In this document: in pieces, positions 20,055-30,600 of the stretch
How positions within the stretch are numbered: position 1 is the first letter of the stretch
Layout of the letters: every line of letters begins with the position of its first letter
Assembly (NCBI GenBank): GCA_014925825.1
Contig: JACGCK010000103.1
Coordinates: forward strand, 103,266-167,265
Source of the DNA: Pholiota molesta
Taxonomy: Eukaryota; Basidiomycota; Agaricomycetes; Agaricales; Strophariaceae
Direction of reading: 5' to 3'
DNA: 64,000 nt
Notes under the pieces: model-generated
What the model was told of the DNA's origin: nothing
Database searches by the model: none
Seen by the model: only the letters and a program-made list of their open reading frames with translations
Position numbers and translations under genes: made by a program

Positions 20055-21755
20055 ATGTCTAGTGGCTCACGCATCACCCCTGTTAGACCTCGTTTCACTA
20101 GGGCTTCCGCTAGGCAGAACAACTTGCCCGTTTTAGGTCCCTTAACGGGTGATAACGACCGTTCCGTTCTTAGGACGTCTCGATCTCCGGAACCTAAGGT
20201 CGAAAGCCCAGTCTCTAACCATTCGTCCCCTTCTTCGGGTGACTCGGACCCTTCGGATTTTTCTTTCACAAAAGATATCGAAGATTTATCCTCAAATCCT
20301 TCTTCAGCCGATTCCAGTTCTTCTTCTTTATCCTCTCTCCCAGATCTCATCCCTATCGAGGATTCTAGTGATTCTTCCGTGACCGAAGCAAACCCATCTT
20401 CCGTCGGTCCCTTAAACGACGGCCCTCCGGATCCTTCTGACGATTCTTCAAGTTCTTCTGACCCATCCGAGCCTTCTCATCCCAAAGACAATTCGAGTTC
20501 GTCGGACGAATCTTCAGCCGGAAGCGAACCCTCAGTTGTAGAAACGAATTACTCTGACAATAGTGCCATTCACCCCACTGGCTCTGACTCTTCTTCCGAT
20601 TCCGAAATCATGACTACCGCCAGCGCACCGTCTTTCATTGAAACTTCCCATAAATATCCTCCTTTGATCCTCGAGTGCGAGAATATCACCCCGGCTCTCT
20701 TACGCGACTGGGAGAAAGAAGCGCTTGTTCACTTCCATCGAAAGAAGATCACCGAGGAGGAACGCGTCACCGAAATTTTCGGCTGTTTCCGCAAAAACGA
20801 GCTTTTAGAGGCTTGGCTCGAGCGCAACAGAGACGAATGGGAAGCGCTTATAGATTCTGAAGACGGTTTTTCTTTCCGCGATTTCATGGCCGTAATGCGA
20901 TCTTCGTTCCTCGAGAAAGATTGGGAAAGAAAAATCTTACAGAACGACGTTCACGCGCGCATGGAACCCGATGAGAAGTTTTCCACCTTTTATAGGCGTA
21001 TCACCATCGCAAACAACCAATTATCCCATTCCGAGTACTACGTGAAACCTACCGAGCTTCGTGATATCTTGACCCGCAATTTCTCCAAACGTTTGCGCGA
21101 CGCTATCGACAGCCTGTCTGACTCTGAACGAGAGCGTATCGAAGACGAACCGGTCTTCGATAAATGGATTGCGAGGATTTTAAAGCTTGATATCACGAGC
21201 GCTAAAGCGCACGAAGCTCTAGCCTCCGCAGCCGAAAAGATGTTTCGAGAGAATTACGCTGGGTTCAACAGAAATGACTACGACTCTATGAACAAGCGCC
21301 AGAGGACTGGGTACTACGCTCCCACCGCTGCTATGGCTTCAAACGTGGCAACGGGCGCTAACGCGTATCCAACTCATAACCCTCCTGTTGGTTTCATTGG
21401 GCCCAGGATTTTTCCTCCCAAACTCACGGAGGACGAGCGTTCGATCCTTCAGCGTCACCGTGGCTGCTACAAATGCCAACGTGTCAATGTCTTGTCTGAC
21501 GATCATTCTGGCGCCAAATGCAATGACGACCCCCCCTCTGGTATCAATTACAAGGTCATAACCGACGACTGGGCGCGTAGCTTCAACGGTAAACCTTCTC
21601 CTGTCAATCCAAAAATCGTCCCTGCTCAGGCATCTTTCAACCCTGCTCCTATGGGTCCTCCGTCGCCCCTGTCGCCGCCACCGCGAGCTACTACCATAAC
21701 CGTCCATCGCAATACACTCGTCACGAAAATCCCCACCGGCTCCCCGCGTCGATAA
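20055..21755 (+). CDS. Chromovirus gag polyprotein
   Basis: 566 residues from ATG 20,055 (MSSGSRITPV). Residues about 50-190 are extremely Ser/Asp/Pro-rich and probably disordered. Residues about 210-400 form a capsid-like retrotransposon gag domain (LLRDWEKEALVHF, FRDFMAVMRSSFLEKDWE, FSTFYRRITIANNQL). A variant zinc knuckle starts at Cys471: CYKC followed by HSGAKC (CX2CX9HX4C), looser than the usual CX2CX4HX4C. Gag would assemble the particle and bind element RNA. The frame is fully open, in contrast to pol downstream, so this copy could still supply Gag. The pol frame follows after the stop with no overlap visible. Confidence 0.85.
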   Translation: MSSGSRITPVRPRFTRASARQNNLPVLGPLTGDNDRSVLRTSRSPEPKVESPVSNHSSPSSGDSDPSDFSFTKDIEDLSSNPSSADSSSSSLSSLPDLIPIEDSSDSSVTEANPSSVGPLNDGPPDPSDDSSSSSDPSEPSHPKDNSSSSDESSAGSEPSVVETNYSDNSAIHPTGSDSSSDSEIMTTASAPSFIETSHKYPPLILECENITPALLRDWEKEALVHFHRKKITEEERVTEIFGCFRKNELLEAWLERNRDEWEALIDSEDGFSFRDFMAVMRSSFLEKDWERKILQNDVHARMEPDEKFSTFYRRITIANNQLSHSEYYVKPTELRDILTRNFSKRLRDAIDSLSDSERERIEDEPVFDKWIARILKLDITSAKAHEALASAAEKMFRENYAGFNRNDYDSMNKRQRTGYYAPTAAMASNVATGANAYPTHNPPVGFIGPRIFPPKLTEDERSILQRHRGCYKCQRVNVLSDDHSGAKCNDDPPSGINYKVITDDWARSFNGKPSPVNPKIVPAQASFNPAPMGPPSPLSPPPRATTITVHRNTLVTKIPTGSPRR

Positions 21756-24700
21756 CAAACGAGAGCGTCTCGAGCACAATTACCCTTACAAACATGAAAT
21801 CCCTCAGAATTATAGGGCTCAGTCTGCGCCGGTCACTAACGGTAGATTCTTACGCCAGAACGCTTCAGCTGGACCGTCGAACTTGTGCAGGGCCGTTCTC
21901 CGCGTACTCCTTCTCCATCGCCTGAGCAGCGCTCCCAACGTGGCTCACCGATTGGTTTAGTAACACAGCGAGGGATCTCCCCTTCTTCCTCGAGTGAAAA
22001 GAGACGTTCTGACGATGATGGCTACGCTTCAGATGATGTGAGTAATCACGCTTGTCTTGAACGCACAAGTCCTATAACAGTCGAGCACCTTTGGTGGACT
22101 GCTACCTGTGATTCTCCCTGAACGATTTTTCTGTCCCTGTCAGAACGTTACTCGACGACGGTGCTCACCTAGTTTTAATTAGGCCTGAACTCGTTTTGAA
22201 ATTAGCGCTACCTATTCACAAGCTCAAGAACCATTGGCGCTACCTTGGCCTGGTCTGATACCCATTCTCTTTTGTCGATTTCGTTGTCATTACTCTTAAT
22301 TCCGTTAACAACGCCTGGTTGTCTAAGCCTACAATTGCCTTGATTTGTAATAACTTGTGTGCAGAAATTTTACTCGGGTTACCTTTCCTCCAGCATAATG
22401 GTATCGTTATTGATCATGAGCTTCGAACGGTCATTGATAAAAAATGTGGCTACGATTTACTGAACCCGGGGAAGATTTCTCCCCCTCCTGTTTTATTAAC
22501 TCCTAAAGAGCGCCGGTCAGAATATAAAGAAAATAGGAAAAGGTTTAAAGCTGAATTGAAGTGGCGTCTAGCATTCGACGCCGTGAATTATCCGAGAATA
22601 CCGATTACAAAGAAAGCAAACCAGCTAATCCCATAGCAGCTATCACGAATAGAGTAGAAGAATTAGCCTCTTTACTCGAACTCCAGAAATACGAAGAACA
22701 AATTAAAGCTGATTTCGCACCTATCTTCGAACCTATTCCTCACAGCTCTGAATTACCGGATGATGAAGTAGCCCGGATTGTTTCTGATCGACCCTAAGAG
22801 ACCAAGTAAAAACTCGAACGTACCCATGTCCTCGACATATCAAGACTCTTTCCAAGCTCTTATCAAACAGCGTTTAGACTCTGGCTTTATTCGGCTCTCT
22901 TCCAGTTTCCACTGTTCACCGTCCTTTATTACCCCAAAAGCCGATCCAAAGGCAATGCCCCATTGGGTTTGCGATTATCGTCAACTCAACGACAATACTG
23001 TACCTGATAACTTCCCTATACCGGATGTAGATAATGTTTTACGCAGCTGCGCAAAGGGGAAAATCTGGGCGCAGATCGACATGACTGATAGTTTCTTCCA
23101 AACCCGGATGCACCCAGATAGTATTAATATACAGCGGTTACTACACCCTTTGGCGCCTACGAATGGCTCGTGATGCCCATGGGTTTCCGCAATTCGCCTT
23201 CTATCCACCAGAGACGAGTTACACGAGCTTTGCAACACCTCATTGGAAAAATTTGCTACATCTATTTAGATGATATTGTAATCTGGTCCGACTCCCTAGA
23301 AGAGCATATTCAGAATGTTAAAACGGTTCTACAAGCTCTGATTGACGCCCGTTTATATGTAAACAAGAAAAAGACTCACTTGTTTAAATACGAGATTAAT
23401 TTCTTGGGTCACAAAGTCTCCCAATCTGGTATTGAGGCTGATTCTAAGAAAGTGGATAAAATATTAGATTGGCCTACGCCTGAATCCACGAAGGATGTTC
23501 GCAAATTTTTGGGCCTCGTGCGCTATTTAAACGCTTTCTTGCCACGTTTAGCAATACAGTCAGAAATATTGAGTGAATTGACTTTTAGAAAATACGACAA
23601 ATGTTTTCCAGCTTGGACACCGAAGCACGAAATGGCTTTTCAAAATATTAAAGAAATTGTCACCTCCAGAGAATGTCTTACAGTAATTGATCACTACGAT
23701 CCCTCCAAGAAGATTTTTGTTACCACGGACGCTTCAGATACTTGCTCTGGCGCCGTGCTTTCCTTCGGAGAGACCTGGTCTGGCTCTCGACCTGTCGCCT
23801 TCGACTCTATGACTTTCAAGGGTGCTGAGCTTAATTATCCTGTTCATGAGAAAGAATTACTAGCGATTTTGCGAGCAATTCGGCGCTGGAAAGTTGACCT
23901 CTTGGGTTCAGAATTTTTGGTTTACACAGACCATAAGACTCTGCTAAATTTCGACACTCAGAAAGAATTATTGCGACGACAAGCGCGCTGGATGGAGGAG
24001 CTCTCAATTTACAACTGCAAATTTGTCTACGTCAAAGGGGATGATAACACTGTGGCCGATGCCTTGTCTCGTTTCCCGCATGCCAAACTAGCCTCTCTCG
24101 ACATAGCAGAAGCGTCGGCTTCGCATCCATACCACTTTTGCCCGGAGGAAGAAGTCGTCATAGCTTCCATAATGCCTTGTAGCGGAGTTTTCGCATGCGT
24201 AAACGCGCTCTCAGACAAGGAAATTGTCTGTTTAAGCTCGAACGTAACACTGGACCCAAAATTAGTCTCAGAAATTACAGCATGTTACCAAAGTGATCCT
24301 TGGTGCCAAAAGCTACTCTCAGCAAGCAAAGGAATAACAAATCTTAATATCAGGAACGGTTTATGGTTTTTGTCTGACCGTTTGATTGTCCCTGCAGGTT
24401 GTAGTCTGCGTTCCTTAGTTTTCCAAATTGCCCATGATACATTAGGTCATTTCGGCTTTGCAAAAACTTATAACGCTATCAGAGATTCTTATTTTTGGCC
24501 TAACATGAGAACTGATCTTGAGAACTCTTACATTCCTAGTTGTGTAGACTGTCAGCGAAACAAGTCCTCTACAACCAAGCCTTCCGGGCCTTTACACCCG
24601 TTGCCGGTTCCTGATAGTAGATGTCAGTCGGTGGCACTCGATTTCATTGGGCCTTTACCCGAAGACGACGGTTTCAATATGATCTTGACTATTACCGATA

Positions 24701-25731
24701 GATTGGGTTCCGATGTCCGCATCGTACCTGTCCGCTCCGACATGACAGCTCCACAATTAGCGATTGTTTTTTTTGATGAATGGTATTGCGAGAACGGGTT
24801 GCCTGCTACTCTAGTATCTGACAGAGACAAGCTGTTTGTTTCTAACTTCTGGAGTGAATTGTGCAAAATTACGGGAATTGACATTGCTATGTCCTCCGCG
24901 TTCCATCCTGAATCTGATGGTGCTAGTGAACGCACGAATAAGACCGTTAATCAGTGCCTGCGATTCCATGTTGAACGTAATCAAACCGGCTGGAAGCGTG
25001 CTCTCAAGCGTATCCGGTTTCAAATAATGTCTACAGTGAACGCAAGTACGGGCTATTCTCCTTTCCAATTACGTTTTGGACAACAGCCTCGCGTTTTACC
25101 TCCGTTATTCCCCCTCGATACTGAGGCGGCAACTTATAAGACAACTGCTAAAGACATTATTGAACAAGTCGCTTTAGATGTATCCGCTGCAAAGGATAAT
25201 TTAATGGTTGCCAAAATAACTCAAGCTTTCCACTCGAACAAGCACCGTTCTGATGCACCTGTCTATGCGCCTGGTGATAAGGTTATGCTCAGCACGCTTA
25301 ATAGGCGCCGAGATTACAGGCGCGCGGAAGAGAACAGGGTGGCTAAATTTATGCCTCGGTTCGACGGCCCGTACATGGTCATTAGCGCGCACACGGATGC
25401 TTCTACTGTTACTCTTGAGATCCCGAACGCCCCGAATATTTTCCCTACCTTCCATACTTCGCTCGTTAAAGCTTTCCAGCAAAATGACTCTGATAAATTC
25501 CCACAACGCACATTGGAAGCTCCGGGTCCTGTTTCAGTGGATGGTTTCGACGAATATTACGTGGAAAAATTCGTAGACCATAAGAAAATCGGTTCTAAAG
25601 TTCATTACTTAGTACGATGGGTTGGTGAAGGGCCCGAAGAAGACCGCTGGATCGCCGGTGAATATCTGGACAAAAATGAGGCATTAGACAAGTACTGGGC
25701 CGACCGACCTGGGGGCAATCCTTTCTTGTAA
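21756..25731 (+). pseudogene. Chromovirus pol (PR-RT-RH-IN-chromodomain), 5' half frameshifted
   Basis: From 23,170 to 25,731 an 853-codon frame is open and carries the RT catalytic box YLDD (near 23,263), RNase H (TTDASD near 23,720; YTDHKT; DALSR), the integrase HHCC zinc finger (from about 24,432), the DDE core (ALDFIGP, VSDRDK, PESDGASERTN) and a C-terminal chromodomain (about 25,549-25,700; YYVEKFVDHK, YLVRWVGEG) that would target heterochromatin. Upstream, protease and RT N-terminal segments lie in different frames, with breaks near 21,885, 22,105, 22,630, 22,790 and 23,127 plus a TGA at 22,257. The protease triad reads DDG (LLDDGAHLVLI) instead of D-S/T-G. As read, no functional Gag-Pol can be made. 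Confidence 0.85.
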
Positions 25732-25902
25732 TGTACTTTTTTTTCTTCCCATATTTTGCCTGCGGTAGCTTTTCCCTACGGGGTTTTTAACGCACCCGTG
25801 AAAGGATTTTTTTTCTATTTTCTCATTTATCTTTGTATTGCATTGCTTTATTTTTTATATTTTTTCTTCTATCTGCTCTCGATTTTACTTTGGGGGGAGC
25901 AG

Positions 25903-26167
25903 TGTAAGGATGGCCGTCACCTGACCTTACACCAGTAGATACATACGACGCGTCCGATCCATTTAGTATCTTACCTCTTCCTTTCCGATATACACCTACT
26001 CTTACCATACCACACACACATCTCATCCCCTCCTCTTCTCATAGACACCGCTCTTACCCAAACTCAATAAATCCACAACTTGATCCTGTCTTTTTCGGTC
26101 CGATTCCGTAAGTCATCGAACCTCGCTTCATTTCAGTGTATTCCACTCCATACGGAGTGGTCTTTCA
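25903..26167 (+). repeat. Chromovirus 3' LTR
   Basis: Same 265 bp as the 5' LTR with no difference found by eye. Preceded by a polypurine tract (GGGGGGAGCAG) and followed by the target duplication ATTAG. Confidence 0.95.
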
Positions 26168-26172
26168 ATTAG

Positions 26173-27023
26173 ATGTGTCTCGCCACGTCGCTCAGCCTCG
26201 TATACACGTATTCGCGCTGTCTTTCTCGTGTTCTTGTCTGTATCTATACCGCTGGTTTTGTAATGCTGCCGCTTGCGAATGCAATCTGTCTTCCGTACCT
26301 GTGTTATTCTCTGCCTCGGTGAGCTGTCTCACATTGCCAGGCGCCTTTTGTAGGAACTCCAAGAACTTCCAAGCATGCTGATATATTCGAACATGTTTCT
26401 GACCATAATCGGTGGCTCAGTAGAACCAGTATCAATAACACGTATGGATATGTGGAGTGTGATTCGCGCACTTACGCTTTGTTCTCTTTTGCCGCCAATA
26501 CCCCTGTCCATGCTGGTCTAACCAGAAAAGTATAGCGTTCGAAAAGTTGAATGCCATTTGAATACTTGAGTCTTCGTGTACGTGCCGTCATAGGTCATAG
26601 AAACGCGTAGCCCGCGTCGCGAGAGGAGCGCTGCTGACGCTACGCTCGACTTCGTCGGTTGTGCCAGAATACCAGCGCCGTTTGGGAGATGCTCAAGCTC
26701 GTTGACCTCGGCCGCCTTTCTTCTCCGCGTCCGTGCCCTCGTCCTGCTTTCAGTCAAATAGGGATGAAGCCATCGCTTTGATCGGCAACAGGTCAATAGA
26801 TGGCTGAGGTTTGCTGCTGTGTTGTAAATTAGTATTCAAGTATCTAAGAAATTACATGGAACAATTTATTATATATGCACTTCACTGTAATAGCATTCCA
26901 CACAGCCTCATAGACTACTCATTTAAGCTACTTGTATGCGCCAACGGGTACATAGCCACGGCAGCATTACTTCCCCGAGGTTCTCTTCCTGAGCATTGCC
27001 CGCGTCCGCGCGTGGACGCATAC
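26173..27023. other. Duplicated non-coding block (copy A), partner at 47,470-47,960
   Basis: Right after the chromovirus, sequence resumes the block matched by 47,470-47,960. Shared text includes GATGAAGCCATCGCTTTGATCGG and GCCAACGGGTACATAGCC. Copy A has about 400 extra bases (26,280-26,690) relative to B. No gene was recognised. Confidence 0.6.
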
Positions 27024-27509
27024 TTAATGAGGGGTCATCGATTTATTATACATAAATGGGCGGTCTAAAATCCTAAAATCCCATGGGCAATTGGCACCAC
27101 CACCTCGAATGTCTTCGCGGAAATCGTCCCATACTTTTGAAGCTAGAGCATGAATATAATACGCGTCAGGACTTAGAACCACGCCTTTCTGGTTCAAGTC
27201 CAGATTTAGCACGCTGCGCTTGAATCCGGGGGAGTCAGTCCGGTATTCTAAATGCTCCTCCTTGCCTATGAAGCGCAAGCCGCTTCGGCCGCCGCATATT
27301 TTGTCAACCACTAGAAAGTACAATGGAAGCTCTAAAGATAGATAACGCTTCACGTCGTCGCGTCGCGCAACATCGAGGACCTTGGTTGAAAAGAAAACCC
27401 TCCGCATTTTCAAAGTTAGTTTTGCGGACCACGCTTTTTCTGGGGGTACTTTCATTATTGGGAATGACGCCGGTATAATCCACCGGCGTCGGGAGGAAGA
27501 CTCGTTCAT
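27024..27509 (-). CDS. Hypothetical protein, small ORF divergent to the Ser/Pro-rich gene (copy A)
   Basis: A 161-residue frame from ATG 27,509 (MNESSSRRRWI). It contains well-structured, low-repeat sequence (RRVFFSTKVLD, DDVKRYLSLELPLYFLVV, GFKRSVLNLDLNQKG, DAYYIHALASKVWDDF), unlike the biased composition around it. Copy B (47,973-48,352) retains near-identical residues but is frameshifted. It starts only about 165 bases from the start of the plus-strand Ser/Pro-rich gene, so the two may share a promoter. The region FKRSVLNLDLNQKGVVLSPD vaguely recalls the residue pattern of fungal HNH-like proteins, but I cannot support that; function unknown. Introns or a longer 3' end cannot be excluded. 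Confidence 0.5.
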   Translation of the reverse strand: MNESSSRRRWIIPASFPIMKVPPEKAWSAKLTLKMRRVFFSTKVLDVARRDDVKRYLSLELPLYFLVVDKICGGRSGLRFIGKEEHLEYRTDSPGFKRSVLNLDLNQKGVVLSPDAYYIHALASKVWDDFREDIRGGGANCPWDFRILDRPFMYNKSMTPH

Positions 27510-27674
27510 GGCCGAGAGGAGAACAAGGAGAACAACAATCAGGTTCTTAAATTCTAAGCAATAAACAACGAGTCATGGAGGAACAGGGTCGAATAGAAAT
27601 CCAACCAAATAGACACCATACAAAGAAGCGAGGCCAAGGGAAAAATTTCGGACGACCTCCCCACACTTCCCCCC
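27510..27674. promoter_or_regulatory. Short divergent intergenic region between the paired genes
   Basis: Only about 165 bases separate the ATG of the minus-strand ORF (27,509) from ATG 27,675 of the plus-strand gene. Copy B has the same arrangement (48,353-48,516). A shared bidirectional promoter is inferred from spacing only; an upstream in-frame ATG (48,418 in copy B) could place part of this region in the coding sequence. Confidence 0.35.
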
Positions 27675-30600
27675 ATGCCTCCAGCAAAACGGAAACGATC
27701 TCGCAGCACAGCAGAAGCCTCGAGGAGCTCGCGGCGGCGGCGAGTGACCGACCCGCGCCGCAGCGTGGAAGGCGATACACGATACGGGGACGCGCAGCCG
27801 CCACCCATAGGTCTGCCAGAGCGATCCGCGGAGTGGCCAGCCCAAGCCATTGGTGGCCCTTCAACCTCGCGTCAACACGATCACCCTCTAGCGACAGAGA
27901 ACTCGGAGGAAGAAGCGTCGGCCATGGGGTCCCTGCGGTCGGACCACCTGCGCTCTGCCCTGACACGAGATCTGGCTGGCCGCTCAAGGTCGCCTCGCGA
28001 CCACCACCATCATCACCCTCCTGCTAGAGAGGACGAAGCGGGACGCATGCCGCCTCCACAGTGGGACCACGTCCGCTCTGCGATTCAAGAGATCCAAGAT
28101 CACGACCACACCATTGCTGGCCGCCCAACGTCGCATCGCGACCACCCTCGTCACCCTCCTGCGACAGACGGAGAAGTCAGGCCCATGGCGCCCCCGCAGG
28201 GGCACCTCCCGCGCGTGGCACATTACCCTAGCGTGCGAGGCGACGCACGATATCTGGACGCGCAGCCGCAACCAATGCCAGAGCGGCCCGCGGAGTGGCT
28301 AGCGCAAGCCACTGGTGGCCCTTCAACCTCGTGTCAACATGATCACCCTCTAGCGACAGAGGTGTCTGACGAAGAAGAGTGGGCCATATCGTCCCTGGAG
28401 ACGGACAGCCTGCGCGCTGTCGTCCGTCAGATACAAGCCCACACCGCTGCTGGCCGCTCGACCTCGGATCGCGACCGCCTGCGCGCTGCCCTTCGTGAAG
28501 AACGATTCAGAGAGAACGCCGCGGCGGCTGGCCGCTCAACGTCGCGTCGCGACCAGCGACGTCACCCACCTGCAACAGACGAAGAAGCTGGGCCCATGGC
28601 GTCCCCGGCCCCGCAGTTGCCCCTCCCGCGCGCGGCACATTACCGCCATGGTGAGTCGATAACATGTTTCACGAGGCACCCAGGTTTTGATTCGCTTGCT
28701 GAACAGAAACTCCACAAACAATGCAACCAAATGGTTCCACCCAAGGGTGGAACCGCGATACAACACTACGATCTGGGAGTGCCGTAGGCGCTGGCCAGAT
28801 CACCAACACCGCCGATGACAGAGTTGACCCTCACAGGGCTCAACTTCCTCCCTGATGTAAGTTAAACGCGATCCAACCCTTCGATAATAGTCTGATTGTT
28901 ATGCTAGGGGTTCGAGCTCGGGCCTTCAGACGCCCAGGCCAGAGGCTGGCCAACCTGAACAGCAGATGGCCACTGAGCTTTATTCAGCAGGGTACGAATT
29001 TGAGCGCTATTGGACTTGTCAGTGACGCTGATTTTTATGATAGTCTTTTGCGCACACATGGCGGAAGCATTTACCACAACCTACCAAGGCAACAAGACTT
29101 GTAAGTCAAGTCCAGTCATACCTATATATAAAAGCAGCGCTGATCGTTATGTTAGTTATGAAAGTCGTGGCAATGCGTATGAAGAAGGGCTTGCCAGCTC
29201 AACAGAGTCGTCGCGAGCACCTGCCTTGCCCATGCCAAGAATTTCGTCGTCGGAGCCATATGTTACGTCGTATTCGTCGCTCGAGGACGCACTGGGGCCT
29301 CGGGCCTCGTACTCCAACACCATTTCCACGGCTACATCGTCATCATCAGCGGAGGCGGCAGCGTCCTCCTCACAGCCCACATCAACATCGACATTGATGT
29401 TAGGTGCAGCCTCGTCCTCGTCATCTGCAGCCTCGGCATCGACATATTTGTCGGTATCCGCTCCTCCATCGTCTTCACCCGCATCGTCCTTTTACTTGCA
29501 ACACGCCATGGATTCATTAGAATTTCCACCCTCGTCGGCTGGCGGCCCTCGTCCGTATCAGGACAATCAAGGTGTCACGTTTGCGGCGAGCATGGGTTAC
29601 CAGCCAGAAGACATGGATGCCAGTGCCCGAAGGGATTCTGCTGCGGAGAATTATTCTGCCGCGTGTGCGAATAGTCAGATTGCAATGTCTGGCTTCACGG
29701 CCAGCGCGATTCAGGACTACACACCAACCTATTTCTCCGAGACGTTGTCGTCGCTGCCACCACCATCAAGGCCCCGATGGGATTTCGCGCCGATGGACGA
29801 TCCTGCAGCAAGTCAGCAGCATTCAGCATCTTGGATGGATGAGGCTTCGATGCCGCTGACCGCGTCGAGCAGCGCGCTTCCGTCGTCGTCGTCGTCCTCC
29901 TCATCGGAATTGGCGGGTAATAGTCAGATGGCAATGTCTGCGTTCGCGGTCGATGGGTATCCAAACTCCTCACCAGCATGGCTTCCGCAGACGTCATCAC
30001 CACCGTCAGGCGCTCCATGGAATTTCGCGCCGGGGGTGTATTCTGCTGCAGATCAGGGTGTAATGACTTGGATGGGCGAGAGCTCGACATCGCAGAATGC
30101 ATCGAACGGCGCATTTCCATCATCGTCGTCGGATCTAGCTAACGATGCTCCGCCTTCAACGTCTGTGTTTATGGCCAACGGATACCAGGGTGACTACCCA
30201 CCAAGATGGCTCGCCGAGACAATGTCGGAGTCGTCGTCGTCGTTGGCGCCGCCACCACCGTCGCTCTCAGATGCTGTGTCCTCGTCGTGGCGAAATGACC
30301 TATCGTCATCACCGATGTCGAATACCAGGTTTTCGTCATCGGCCTTACCTGCTGTGTCATCGGTACCCGCTGCCTTCAACTCGTCGCCCTCGCCGGAGCC
30401 TGCTAGCTATGATCAGACATCAACGTCCCGATCTACGACTGCCGAAAATTGGGGCTACTTACTGACTGAAGCTTCTGGTACATCGTCGTTGCCTCCGCCG
30501 TCGCCCATCCCACATTCCACAGCGCCATTCCCATCCGGCCGCAATGGTCCATCGCCGTCGCAATTCCAAGATACATGGACAACGACGATGAATCCCACGG

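Larger units (their letters stand above)
19389..26167 (+). mobile_element. Ty3/Gypsy chromovirus, complete with LTRs and TSD
   Basis: A 6,779-bp element with 265-bp LTRs that start TG and end CA (19,389-19,653 and 25,903-26,167) and look identical by eye. The 5-bp target duplications ATTAG flank it (19,384-19,388 and 26,168-26,172). The homologous site at 47,470 is empty (GATTAGATGTG), confirming the boundaries. Gag (20,055-21,755) is open. Pol (protease, RT, RNase H, integrase) ends with a chromodomain, which defines the chromovirus clade. The purine tract before the 3' LTR is TTGGGGGGAGCAG. The 5' half of pol has several frame breaks. Confidence 0.95.

Noticed and set aside
27024..28790. 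Mating-type (homeodomain) locus suggested by the divergent gene pair
   Set aside because: Neither protein shows a homeodomain WFxNxR helix; similarity is limited to gene orientation.
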